Of a stretch of 64,000 nt of DNA, positions 24,828-36,055 are shown piece by piece. The stretch's first letter is position 1; each line of letters begins with the position of its first letter. The notes under the pieces were generated by a model that was given only the letters and a program-made list of their open reading frames with translations, searched no databases and was not told where the DNA came from. Made by a program: the position numbers and the translations under genes. The DNA comes from Roridomyces roridus (taxonomy: Eukaryota; Basidiomycota; Agaricomycetes; Agaricales; Mycenaceae). Where the stretch lies: assembly GCA_029378245.1 (NCBI GenBank), contig JARKIF010000095.1, positions 1 to 64,000 on the forward strand, given 5' to 3'.

Positions 24828-25249
24828 CTACTACTCTAATTAGTGTACTCGAGCACAATTCGACTTTGATTTGACTTGGCAAATATTCCACGTGTGCCGT
24901 GATGTGATCAATTGATAGCTTTTCCGCCGATTAAGCACAGCCTTTCACTGCCCCCATCAAATTGCCATATCGAGCGGCACGTGTGAGGCGTAAAGTGAGC
25001 AAGTATTTTGTTCTCGGCCGACGCGGCATCATCATTGAGTGGAAAATCCGAAGTTCTCGGAGTGTGCCGGAGATGCCGGGGAGACTTATTTTCAGCTTAG
25101 GTGAGCATTAAGTGCAGGGTTTGACTTATCTGAGGGGCAGTGCTCAATTTGCGGGATAATGCATTACACTACTGAACTACCGGCGGTAAAAGGTCGGTAA
25201 TAATGCATCATGCATCCCACGGATAACTGGAATGATGCATTATCGACAC

Positions 25250-25740
25250 AGCCAAGGGTGCTCTACCTTCCTACCCAGGCTGGCCGTCGCTTCCGTCTCC
25301 AACAACAGCTTCAGCTTCTCAGAGACCAGCCGGACCCAATGTGGAGAAACAGGCGGTTGACGCGTCTTATATTGAGTTTACGAATGCATGCAGGTTTGAA
25401 GGAATTGATTCATCTTCTATTGTGGGGTTGTGTGAGATAAGATTGGATACAGGGTGACCAGGGAGGGGAGGGAAGGAAGGGTGATACACGCAGGCGAGGA
25501 TACAGGTCCAAGAGTGAAGATACAGTACGATCGAGAAAAGTGGGACGACGAGAATATCGATAGGGTAGCGCATCTCGGGCAAGAAAAACTGATGAGTATT
25601 GTAATGGAAGGGAAGGCGAGGCGAGGAGAAGAGATATGGTTCGTGGCCTTGACATCCGTATACAAGGAACTGTGGAGATAGTCAGTACGATGGATTTCGC
25701 GATTCAGCAGGAGAACAGCGCGTACCTCCAGACCTTGAAT
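25250..25740. other. Short coding-looking plus-strand segment, unassigned
   Basis: Just outside the right repeat of the 4.5-kb element, the plus strand reads AKGALPSYPGWPSLPSP and AGPNVEKQAVDASYIEFTN before a possible intron. It could be the 3' part of a gene split by the element, but no partner on the left side was recognised. The remainder, to the end of copy G, holds nothing I can assign. Confidence 0.25.
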
Positions 25741-26824
25741 CTCAGTCACTTGCTTCCAGGCCCGATCGCGTCATACAGAGCCTGGCAAAATTGGCGCGCT
25801 ATATGAAGGGTCATTTGAGTATGTGGGGATGAGAAGGGAAGGAAACGCACATTGTTTAGCTTCACGGAGAGCTGCTTCCATCAACATATCAGCGTCGGGG
25901 CTGCAATGAGGTCAGGGAGGGACCGTAACTGCCGAAGAGGAACGCCAGCTTACTGCTCTGCCCAGGCAGCAAGGCCTACTTCAATGATGGGTTCAAAGAG
26001 AGCAATAAGAAACGGCTCCGGCGGTTCGAACTTGCAGCCACGTTCATAGAAGAGTGCGCCGAGATACACGAGAAAGGCATCGTGGTAGGGCCGCTTGTCA
26101 TGCTTGTGGAGGCCCACACCGAGGTCCTCCTCGCACCCTGCGTAGTGCATGATGGCGGAGAGGACCTTCTCAGAGAGAATGCATTTCTGGATCAACTGCA
26201 TGGCATTAGTAAGACGAGTAGATGGGCAGACGCGTGTAGGCTCACTTCATCCGCTAGGTACCCATTCACGTTGATGTCGCATGCAATGGCCAAGGCAATG
26301 GCCACATATGCTGTTCCTGTCAACACGCTACGCGTCAGGAACAGTGTTGCCTATCGAGTTACGGGCGCTACCTTTGTCGTGGAGTCTGCCTCTCATCAGG
26401 AAAATGTTTTCTTTCTGGCGGTTCTGGCAGCAGAACCGCCAGAACCGCCAGAAAGCCAGAATGTCATCTGGCTCCAGAATGACATTACAGGCGCCAGAAC
26501 GTGCCAGAAGCTACATTCTGGCGCCAGTTTTGCCAGAAGGTCATATCCCGGCAGCTTGCCCAGGCTTGCTCCTCATAATTCAGACCCATGAATTGAAATA
26601 TAAATGCATTAACAGTAAACTAATACAACAAATAGCTAATGACGAGTAAAACGAGTAGCAATGCTATCTTGTCTCAAGCCCAGCCACAAACCGGGACCAG
26701 ACGGAGCATCAGACAAGACTCGAATGTCTGCGACGAATGAACGCCGCCCCAACATGCACAGTGTCGACACAAACATGAGCGGAGCTGCGAGAAGTGGTCA
26801 GTGTACTGTGTTTGTCCAGACAGA

Positions 26825-27415
26825 TGTTAGGTGCCGGATCCGAGGCTGACTGGAATCCCGGATAAGGACGACCGGAGTTAGAACGACCGGAACTCCGGGA
26901 CGAAGGACTCCGGAGAGGGACGAAAAGTCGGAAGAGGGAGATGGAGTCCAACCGGTGACACCACAAAGACCCAGGGTGACCGGGTTCCCTACGCTACTTC
27001 CAAGGGAAGCAATCCGGACGAGACGATAAAGGAGGAGAGGAGAGGAGGGCTCGGAGCAGCCAAGGTCGAATAGACCAGGAACGTTAATATTCCAACTGAG
27101 TTACATGGCGGTTGTACAGAGGTTTATATACTAAATGCCCACTGATGTATACTCAGATGAATATGGAGAAAGTGACAAGGTAAAAAACTCGGACCCCGGA
27201 GTGGAGGTGGATACCCCGGAGAAACCGGAGGTACCGGAGTGAATATCTACACCGGAGTAAGGTCGAGTGGGTGAAGGATGGAATGAAATTTAAGAAGGAC
27301 AAAAGTCCGAACGAGGACCGGAGTCCGGTCAAGATTGATCCGGGATTGTTGGAGCCGGAACCGGAGTTGGGTCAAAATTGGTCCGGAGTTGGTGAGAATG
27401 GAACGGGACGTAACA
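26825..27415 (-). mobile_element. Solo LTR, 591 bp, minus orientation
   Basis: Reverse-complement copy of the LTR at 23803-24393, of the same length, with termini TGTTAC...CTAACA on the minus strand. It is flanked by a perfect 5-bp duplication ACAGA (26820-26824 and 27416-27420). The different target duplications show two independent insertions. It is nested in the 2318-bp element, so that element was in place first. Confidence 0.9.
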
Positions 27416-27705
27416 ACAGAACACATGGCAACGTACTACTATGTACAGCATTGTTGGGTAGCGGTGACGCCAGACATAGCGGGAGCCAGGAGGAAGTGTA
27501 GCGGATGGGAATGCGGCGGGGAAGACTGGCGTCGCGGACGGCACTGTCGATGGGGTCAGGCAGTACAAGTAGTCAAAGACAATCTATACGCACCACCGAA
27601 GTACGCTTACGCTGCAGAGGAGTGTGGCCGGCTCTACTTAAGAGTCAGTCAATGAGTGAAAAGAGATAACACATGCACAAACCACACCGAGGAATCACTA
27701 GGGGA

Positions 27706-28190
27706 TGAGTAACGATGCCGCGACTACGGCGGCGGCGGCGGTGGGGAGTCAAAACGTCGAGGAGGGAGCGACGGGTAAAGGTCTAATGGGACCGGTAAGC
27801 GAGAGAACATGAGATGCGCGAAGACACGTACCGGGGCTTCAGCCTGTTCCTGCGCTGTCTTCCGTCGTGATCTGCATTGGAGGAGCCTGGGATACACAAT
27901 CAGATATGCCGTCGGTGAGTCGAATGCCGGGAAAGGACTTGCCCTGAGAGCTCAGAGCCCTGGAGCTCGCCGACTAAAAGAGAGAGGGAGGAGACGGAGG
28001 GAGGAGATGAGGGGAGTGAGATGGTGGGAGGAAAGAAGAGTTTGTTGACGGCTGCTGTCATTCTTTCCAATCCAGTCGTCAACAACATCACGTGGACCGG
28101 CCATAGAAACGCCGGTATCCACGTCATCTCGGCAACGGACTTGGAGATATTCTCTGCATTCCATTCGCCCACTTGTCGCTCACTATGACT
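27706..28190 (+). CDS. Possible small passenger reading frame
   Basis: ATG 27706 opens MSNDAATTAAAAVGSQNVEE to a GT donor near 27798; after a 48-nt intron the frame reads PVPALSSVVICIGGAWDTQSD, and a later open stretch near 28055-28185 reads VILSNPVVNNITWTGHRNAG and TDLEIFSAFHS. This resembles a small spliced gene carried by the 2318-bp element, but the last junction is uncertain and no family is recognised. Confidence 0.25.
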
Positions 28191-29256
28191 CCGAGACTCC
28201 GAGGCTACAAGCCGCGTATCCTTCTCCCTTGTGATACCCCGCCCCGCCCCTGGCTTTTGTCAAACTCAGTGTTGAATTGGATTGTGTGATTCAGATGCCG
28301 TTTGTCCCATCTTCCAAGGCCAAGTAGTGCCGAAGTCGAAAGAGTTGGACCAGCGTGGCAGCCTCGGTACTCGACTCGAGCTGTTGAGGGTGCAAGCTTG
28401 AAGGAGTGCCCTCTGAGTGCTCGAATATTCAACAAGCTAAGTCTGTATGAATCCATCACTCTTGAGTCTCCCGATCCCATTTTCAAGTATATTTAACACT
28501 GTAGAAGACCATGCCCATGATATACTGTTTGATTTTGAGGTGAGCCGGGGGTCCCATGTCAAGTCAGCCAGAATGTAACATTCTGGCAGATTCTGGCAGT
28601 TCTGATCTTTCTGGCAGATGTTCGACAACATTCTGGCGGTCTGGCGCCAGACACGCCAGAGCACCAGTTACCTTCAGTTACTGCCAGAACGCGCCAGTAA
28701 GATTACATTTTCCTGATGCTGGCCGACGATTCTTGTTTCCAGCTTTGGTCGCGCGGCATGGGGAAGGTCGGTATATGGTCGGAGGCGAGTGTAATAAAGT
28801 CTAGCATGCGCTCGGTGATGCTGTGCTGCATGTCGACAGACATGGTGTTGCTGGAAGATGCAGTGGAAGGCAAGATCACTCGGGACAAACAAGCACAGCG
28901 AGAGCTCAACAAAGAGGAATGCTGGAGCGACAAAAAATTATCATTCTGGAGAGTCGCCCAATCGAGTCGTACAATACATTGTGCTGTCCATGATAAAATA
29001 TGCTAAGGTATCTGGGATAATGTTGCGATTCAAAGGAAAGGGAGTTTATCATACAGAACAATAGGTACTATCGGCAGGTCGTCGCAGGATGTAATTGTTG
29101 TTTCAATCTTCCTGGTGAACAAGTCAGTCACGAATTGAAGAACATGAAATGAAAGACAGATGTTTTGCGAGCCCAAACGCGCCCTACGCATCGCGCCGCC
29201 AGTTATCACCTTCCAACACGCACTCTGCATTCCAGTTAGCGAGATCCGACACAAGT

Positions 29257-29660
29257 TTAAGAGCACCAATGGTCATGGTCTGACTGCACTCCAAGGTCCG
29301 ATACCTCGGCCAGTTGATAAAATTGTCTGTTGGCGCCAAGCGAGAAACGACAAAATGATTCTTGAGGTTCGTGATGGGCTTTTGCGATCGGTCGATATAC
29401 AACAGAACCTGGAGAAGACTCCAAAAGAATGGACAATGCCACCGGGAACTGAGGAGACGCGAAGGAAAGATGGGTCAAGAAGGGCAACAACCAGGACGAT
29501 GCGACCAGTTGGGCGATCTCGTTGGGTTGGAGAGTGGCCTCGCTGGTCTCCATGACGTCCAAATGTGTCAATGAAGTAAAACGGCGAAGAATAACGGGGT
29601 CGGGAAATTTGATGCAAAGTCTTTTGAGCAAGGCTGCTTCGACTCCCGTTGCTCCCGGAT
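29257..29660 (-). pseudogene. F-box/leucine-rich protein fragment
   Basis: The minus strand reads LLKRLCIKFPDPVILRRFTS, then LTHLDVMETSEATLQPNEIA and LPFLTHLSFASPQFPVAL. It is closely related to the fragment at 15113-15720 (RRFTSLTHLDVMEVSEDTL). No F-box motif or start is preserved here, so it is a remnant. As at copy D, it lies just upstream of a family copy (G) on the same strand, suggesting that the two gene types were duplicated together. Confidence 0.55.
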
Positions 29661-29669
29661 ACACTTGTC

Positions 29670-32600
29670 TACATCCTAGCATCTTGCTGCTCCGTATTCG
29701 AGACGCATTGGTGGGCAAGGTCGCAGCGGGAGGAGTCCAGGCATATGCAGTAACTGGATTGGCGGTAAAGAGTAATCCCGCTCCATATCTTCCTTTGTCT
29801 GGATAATACCGTGGCTCGGGTCATTGATGCCGACCGCCAGAGCACGATGAATGGAGGTTGTCGAGAAAGGGACGAGTTTGGAAGTGCCGCCCGTTGCCGA
29901 GTGTCACCTTGTGGTGACAAGAAGGTCCCACTGATACCACCTCATGCTCGTCGGATGTGCGGTCAATGCTTAGTACCAATCACGAGGTCTGTAGTGGGTG
30001 TGAAGTTGCGCAAAGGGTACATGGGAAAGCCCTCCCAAAGTTGCTGAGGGCAATTTCCAAGACCAGCCCGTAAGCCAGGGTGACCACTCCGACCAGAAAT
30101 GCTGGAAATCGCAAGGACTGCTAGCCCGGGATCAGCCAAACGCGACACTCGTCTGAATAAGAACGCACCCCGGGGGACTGTGTTTCGGCGGGCAAGACAA
30201 TATCCACGGTCTTGATGATGTATGGAGAGTGGTGTCTTCTCTGCCGTCTGGTCAAATGCTTGCCAAACTGACAAAGGGATCAGTTGGCGATAAAAAGAAG
30301 GTGAAAAGGCAGACCTTCGCTGCTTTTCAAGAGATTTGTCCAAGGTGTGCCTGACCGTCTCGATCACCCTCCTTGCTCGTTCACCTCGCGCGATCACTGG
30401 TTCGTCCCCATTCTGGCCGGACAACAGGAAACGAGGAGATAGCTGGGGTTGTCATGCAACTTGACGAGAGGTCGTGAAGTAACGCTTGGGGACAATGGCT
30501 GATTGACCTGGCCGGGATAGCTCGACAACGTGGATTCGCTGTGGCTGAAAACACGCCGAGAAGACTCGAGGCCATCTTCAGCGATTCAAGGGGTATCCGA
30601 ATCGACCACGAAGGGAGATATGCTGAAAGCATACGATATTGATTCCACATGGGGAATGCACGGTCAAACAAGGGGTATCAAAGATAAGAAATTGCCTATT
30701 ATAGGAGGGGGGAGGGGGGTCCCTCTGAGGGCTGAAAAAAAAGTTTTGTACCAAATTTCTGCAGAACACTGGGAAGGCTCTGTTTGCTTAGCTAGACCAC
30801 TGAACAGAGTCCCAGTGGACTTTCTCAAATTTTGAGTACATGGTGCCGATTCGGTCACGTGACCAGACAGTCACGTGCTCCGGTCACGAGGAGACCCATC
30901 AACTCAGAATTTCAGTGCAAAACCCCCCATCTTGGGGTCCAGAGCTAAGGGAATGCACCTAGAAGCCATTTGGAAGCATTTACAGCAAGCAGGAGGGCTG
31001 AAATACCCCAAATAAGCTGATTTGATGCATCCCAAAAAGGAAATTTCCTTTTATAGAGGGGGGGAGGGTCAGCCAATTTCGCTGAAATAAAAAATTCGAG
31101 GTGATGTACTGAACTCTTATCTTTGGTACCCCTTGGGTCAAAGTCGGCGCCGTCCGTCTGCAGTCCGATACCCTGTTCTTCACCCCCGCCTTCTCCGCTG
31201 CGAAAGCATCCCGACAAAGTTAACCGAGTCGTCATGAGCCAGTTTCCTCTCGCTCTGGGGTATTGAGGAGGACGATTGATACAGCCAGCGGCGGCAAGGG
31301 AGAGCAATGCGGGTCCTGAAACCAAGTGTCTGGATTTGACACCGAGCCCAAGAACGCGCCACGCGTCACTCCACCGAAACGGTCATACGGTCTCGATGCA
31401 TAAACCGAACGAAGACCCCAGGGCTCGACCAGCCTTTGGGACACCTGAGTGCAGACTCTGCAGAGTGGCATGAAGATGATGCTGGGTTGACTCGGGAAGA
31501 AAGAACTTGAGGATTTGGCTTGTAATGAATGCGATCCATCCGCAATGGGCACGATCACCGAGAGCTCGTACGAGAACATTGTTCAGGTAATGCAATCCAC
31601 CAGGCAGAACTGTTATGGAGCGCAAATGGTCCGCATCGGCACAGTCTGCGATGATTTCATTCTGCGAGCTTGGGCGTTTAGCGTCGCGAAGACAGGATTC
31701 GGCCATTCATCAGATTGAAGTCTGAATAGGAGCAGGCTGCCTAGCCGTCGAATACACTGACCAGAGTAAGAATAAGAACGGAATTGAGAGGGGAAAGGCC
31801 GTACCAAGTACTCTCTATCCGATGCGTTGCCGTGGCGGCAAAACGACAGCTACGACTCAAGAGTTCGGGAAACTGAGAAATGAGGCGGCCGTGGGCGGTG
31901 GGTTTACGACCAGAGACAGGACGAGCAGCAATTGGTCGGGTTGCTCCGCCGTCATCTAGTGAGCATAATAATTGGGCACAAAACCGACAGAGAGAGCCGT
32001 ACCATTGATCTTAGCAGCACTCGAGTGTGCAAATCTAATCCTCGAAAACCGACGGCAAGATATCTCCACAATCGACCTCAGAGGCTCGGAGTCGAGGAGA
32101 GCACTCCGGTGGGCTGGCATGACCTCGTGGTATTGGATTGAGACTTGGAATTGCGTCAAATACAAATCTAAGCACAGCGAGAATAAGAACGAAATGAAGA
32201 GGAAGAGGACCATACCCCGTATTCTCCTTCGAAACTCTCCAATGCTTGAAAGCCACAGCCCCGTCCGGAAATATCAGGAAACTGAGAAAACGGCCCAAGT
32301 TAGCGAGGGATTGGATGAAGTGCACAAGTGGCATACCTCGACTGCTGACGTGTACCACGGTGCGCCTGCGAATAGCAGCTGCTCCCAGAGGCAAGATCTT
32401 TGGAGCCTCCGATCGATTGAGAACTCAAGACCCGGTTGCGTTGTTTTCGACACAGTTAAGCTCAAGAGCGTTGCAAGACTGGCAACTGCGCTGAGCCTGG
32501 TTGGTCATCGTGCCAAGTCCCATGATTTCAGTCAGGACTCGCAATCGTCTGCTCCAGCTGATTTCTGAGTCCGCGCGAAATTGAAGACGCCAGATGTCGG
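29670..32600 (-). other. Unrecognised minus-strand remnants, one membrane-like
   Basis: Several minus-strand segments look coding but do not join into one model. Near 29990-30110 a hydrophobic stretch reads FPAFLVGVVTLAYGLVLEIAL, a likely membrane helix, preceded at 30100-30250 by IIKTVDIVLPAETQSPG. At 31.2-32.5 kb are short intron-flanked pieces such as GRFLSFLIFPDGAVAFKHW and SVIVPIADGSHS. A pattern near 31800-31870 resembles that at 32210-32290, as if a unit were repeated. No family was recognised; this may be one or two decayed genes. Confidence 0.25.
30669..31135. mobile_element. 467-bp MITE
   Basis: The ends are inverted repeats, CAAGGGGTATCAAAGATAAG at the left and its near complement at the right (CTTATCTTTGGTACCCCTTG). 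They are flanked by a perfect 7-bp duplication GGTCAAA (30662-30668 and 31136-31142). Inside are short inverted motifs (AGGGGGGAGGG, TCACGTGAC) and no plausible protein. It is a non-autonomous DNA element. A truncated relative sits in family copy F at about 45893-46229. Confidence 0.85.
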
Positions 32601-32609
32601 GGTATTGTT

Positions 32610-33010
32610 GTGGAACCCACATCAGGAAAAATCGCAAAAAAAATTGCGGCCTGCTAAGGATATGATATGCATCATTGCACGGCATAGTTCCGTGCCTCGG
32701 CTGTGTAAGATCTGTAGGTGTGGTAGTTGATGCGGCGGAACATGTAGATCAATATCATTCGGCGCCAAGTGTATGTTGTGCAACCTTGCTGGAAGCACAA
32801 GATACGGGCACCTATATTGGATACTTGGCCGTCAGCTCAGAGAAATGTTACCAATATGGACTATAATACCCACTCAGGCACGTACAGCGTGGGGACTTGG
32901 GGTCATTTGACCGTTCCGGCTTCTTGAGATCTTTAAAGAAGGCCGAAGGAATGACGCAAGCTCGGTCGATGAGGGTCCACGACGAATCAAGTACTGTCAT
33001 TTTCATCCGT
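32610..33010. other. 3' flank of the Plavaka gene
   Basis: No gene seen. I looked here and at 36.06-36.34 kb for terminal inverted repeats of the transposon and found none convincing. Confidence 0.35.
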
Positions 33011-33012
33011 GG

Positions 33013-36000
33013 TTAAAAAACATAATGTCTTGTGAAGAAGTCTAAAGAAATGTATGGATTAACATAAAAATTCTTTGCCGAGTCCAAGATGTTGTGACAA
33101 GTCCACGTCGAGTCAATTTCCCGCCCGCACTTCCCCATGAGGTGACACTCGCTCACGATATCTTCCACAGAGACCACGGCGGCGTTCCGTCGATTCTGTC
33201 GCCGTGAGCCGTGTGTGGTGTACATACCAACGGTTGAGTCCATTCGAGGTGTTGTGAACCATTCTACATACGCGAGGGGGTGGGGAAAATTGCCGAATTG
33301 TCGTGGAAGCTTGAAGATTGCGCGTATGCGTGCCGGTCGAAGTCCTGGATTTATAATCAGCTCCATTGTTGAGTGACCAAAGTGAGCAGCTCACCTTCCT
33401 CCCCAAGCGAAACATTGGCACCAGGTTTATCGAGAACTAGCGCGGTATCAAAAATGGCAGGGGTATCAGCACGCCGCACGCCGCTGCGTACAATCTCGGG
33501 AACTGCGCGGATGCGACTTGTATGAATTTTGTCGGAAAGATATGGGTTGGGCGGGAGACGAATCGAAATTTGGTTATAAACTTCAAAGCGGTCGTAAATG
33601 GAAGGGAGAATAAGAGGGGGTTTCGTGGAGCATGACTTGATGAATGTGGTGAGAGCGGGAACAATGTCCACGGCGCCGTACTTTGCCTGTAGATGCACGA
33701 CAGTGACATTGAGGTGGGCCGGGCGCTTGGCGACAGTATATGAGACTACAGGAGACACTGACGGGTGGGTAGCGACGTCATCCGAGGCCTCATCCTCCGA
33801 GTCAGAGCTGTCGGTATCAGACTCCGAGTCAGGCGGTGGACTTGAGCGCTCGGTCTCGAGCCACTTGAGGTAGGATTGCCGGAGGGCCACGGCCTCCTGC
33901 CACTGCAGCCAGAGGGTCATCTGCTCTGTGTAATCCCGTTTGTTGCTGGCGCGATAGGCCTTCTTGGCGAAGTCGATGTGGAGACGCTCTGGGGACTCGG
34001 TGTTGTAGCCGTCGGGACTGCCGAGCGCCCAGATAAAGTCGACATAGTGCTGAATGATGTGGAGCTTGGGGATATTGAAGTGTTGGCGGACTTCGAGTTG
34101 GCGGAGGACATCCTTGTTGTCGTGGAAAATCTCGAGCGCGCCCCGAAGTGCGGTGAGGGTGATGGAAGTGTGAAGCTGAAGTTCGGCGTGGTAAATGAAA
34201 TCAATCACGGCTTTGACCACGGTGAGAACTTGCGGCTTGACTGCTCCCGCCATGACACCCATGAAGATCCGCATCATCTCTTTGTACTCCGTCCCCGTCC
34301 ACTGCGACACCGTCGAGATTCCCTTTTGGAAATGCCGCAAGCCCGGAAACACGCCCATCGCCTTGAACCGCTCATCAAGCTCGGCCGTGCCGATCAGCTT
34401 TGCGCACCAACTGACGAGATGATCTTTGAAGACGCCCTTGTAAAGTTGGTGGAGGAGGTCGGGGGTGAAGCATTGGAAGATGTTGGTGTGGGGGAGCTGC
34501 TTCCAGAAAGGTTCATACACTTCCCGTATCCCGTCCGTCTCGAATTGCGCCGACTGCTTACGCAGACGGTGCTCCTCGAGCATCTTCAAGGTCGACGTCT
34601 CGTCACGCAGGAGTGAGGCGGCGAGATTCCCGCGGTCGCTAGGGGAAACACGACAGACGGGGCAGCGGTTCTCCTTGCAACACGCAATGAGGCACTGCTC
34701 GGGGTAATCCGCAACATACGCAGCCAGGATTGGGAATACAAGGCGCTTCCATCCGTCCGAGCACACCATCTCGACACCATCCTTTCCGGCGGAGACCAGA
34801 GGCTGGAGGATTCTGGCCATGGCCTTGTGGAAGACACGGTAGCCCTCCATAGAACGGATATCGTCGGAGAAGCAGGTCAGCTTTGAGACCGGTAAGTACC
34901 CCACCAGAACTGTGGCGTGTTTCGAAGGCTGACGACGAATCTCTTTCGAGATATTCCCGATGGTGAGGTACACCGGCCATGCAGTCTTGTCGCCCTGGAA
35001 GTTGGAGAGCTTTGTCTTGTCAGAGGAGAGGATGATTCCTGACACGCACGCGCCCTTGGGTAAGCGTTTCTGTCGTTCGTGTCAACCTCCGGTCTTAAAA
35101 AGACAAATCACAGACATACCTGAATATCCCACCACCAGTTTCCCGTCCACATCTCATCCAGAACACGTGTAGTACCCTTCGCGCTTGTGTATGCACGCTC
35201 AGGTGCGTACACCATGTTCTCCTTGAAGAGCGGGTTGCCCATCAACTGCTTGATACACTCGACAGGATCACGCATCCACAACTCGAGGTCCTCAGTCAAT
35301 AATTTGCCGTCCTCGTCCTTGACGTCGCCGACGACCGTCATAATCTCGCAGCTCCAGTCCGGGCCGGTGGGAAGCGCGTCTATCTTTTGGAGGAAGGCGC
35401 GGTTGTTGTGGAACGAGAGCCCGTTCTTCTTGGTCTGTGAATGTATCGGTGAGTGATTTGAATTGGCAAATAAGAACAGTGCACTCACCACCGACTGCTT
35501 CAAAAACTCGTTCGTTGCTGTCTGGTTGACGTTCTTCGAAAGCCACTGCGCCAGCTCCCATTCCTCCGAGCCCATAAAGGGTGAGTATTCCGACTCGCCG
35601 AACGTCTGCAGCCGCTGACGCAAATCTTCAAAGATTGTGTCCACACGATCGGCATGGCAGGGCTGTCCAGCGTGCAGCCGCGGCTCATCAAACGCCTCGT
35701 ATGCACGCTGAAATCTATCTCCCTCATCCTCGACCTCCTCCACTGTCAGGCGGCGATCTCGGGTGGGTCGAAGCTCGGGAGGCTGTACCGGAGTGCTTGG
35801 CACAAAAGCATCTCCAATATCCATGGGAAAGTCTCCGTCGCCGTCCAGCTGCGAGTGCAGACAAAGTTGTGTCTTCTCAGGTACGTTGTTCATAGTCTCG
35901 GTCAAAGCAGTCGGCTGAGCAGATGGATTCATAGAGGTGGTGCCACTGAGCTCCTTGCTCCACTTCGACAAACACGCCGGGGTGTGGGAGATATGGCGTC

Positions 36001-36055
36001 TAACACCAGTGTCGTTCTTTGCAGCACGAAAACAGTACGGGCAGCGCGAGTCCAT
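33013..36055 (-). CDS. Plavaka-type (CACTA-group) transposase, apparently intact
   Basis: The model joins 35489-36055, 35120-35434, 33395-35069 and 33013-33344 on the minus strand (introns of 54, 50 and 50 nt, all GT-AG), giving 962 residues and one stop. The N-terminus has a zinc-finger-like CPYCFRAAKNDTGVRRH...C (residues about 4-27), common in fungal Plavaka proteins. Later come SEEWELAQWLSKNVNQT, FLQKIDALPTGPDW, CPVCRVSP, the family hallmark DLLHQLYKGVFKDHLVSW, and a C-terminal HPLAYVEWF...GMY...ECHLMGKCG...YVNPYI block. It would cut and paste its own element in the nucleus. All frames join without stops, so it may be active. Terminal repeats of the element were not found. Confidence 0.85.

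Larger units (their letters stand above)
20708..25243. mobile_element. TIR-bounded element, about 4.5 kb, with ATAATGCAT subterminal motifs
   Basis: The outer arms (about 20708-20772 and 25180-25243) are inverted repeats: both contain ATCCGTGGGAT, TGATGCATTATTACCGAC and CCGCCGG in the same order when one is reverse-complemented. Copies of ATAATGCA or its complement recur at both ends, like subterminal transposase sites. No clear target-site duplication was found, so the exact ends are uncertain. No transposase was recognised inside. The element contains a zinc-knuckle-like reading frame (23529), a solo LTR (23803-24393) and a second pair of inverted repeats (23353/24944), so it may be nested. 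The rest of its interior (about 20.8-23.2 kb) holds no gene I can name. Confidence 0.5.
26398..28715. mobile_element. 2318-bp TIR element inserted in copy G
   Basis: The ends are inverted: CAGGAAAATG at 26398 and its complement at 28715, followed by similar GCCAGAA/TTCTGGC-rich arms (26411-26560 and 28555-28705). The likely target duplication is AT (26396-26397 and 28716-28717), because deleting the element and one AT restores the host exon. The left arm holds a perfect 12-bp hairpin with a 4-nt loop (26416-26443). Inside are a solo LTR (26825-27415) and a short reading frame with coding features (27706-28190). No transposase is recognised, so it is non-autonomous or of an unknown type. Confidence 0.7.
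25746..28843 (-). pseudogene. RNase III-fold-like family, copy G, interrupted by a 2.3-kb element
   Basis: Exon 1 starts at 28843 (MSVDMQHSITERMLDF, IPTFPMPRDQSWKQESSAS) and is cut by the element at 26398-28715; beyond it the exon resumes (MRGRLHDK) to a donor at 26372. With the element and one AT copy removed, exon 1 is 151 nt and ends in phase 1, as in the other copies. Exon 2 (GTAYVAIALAIACDINVNG, phase 0) and exon 3 (LIQKCILSEKVLSAIMHY, core PYHDAFLVYLGALFYERG, FLIALFEPIIEVGLAAWAE, phase 2) follow, then PDADMLMEAALREAK and ALYDAIGPGSK with a stop at 25746. The core keeps one Asp but has Val at the catalytic Glu position. Otherwise undamaged, so the insertion looks recent. Confidence 0.65.

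Noticed and set aside
20708..25243. Interpretation as a Helitron
   Set aside because: The ends are inverted repeats and no Rep/helicase reading frame or CTRR-type 3' hairpin was seen.
33876..34616. 246-codon plus-strand frame
   Set aside because: Antisense shadow of the Plavaka transposase.
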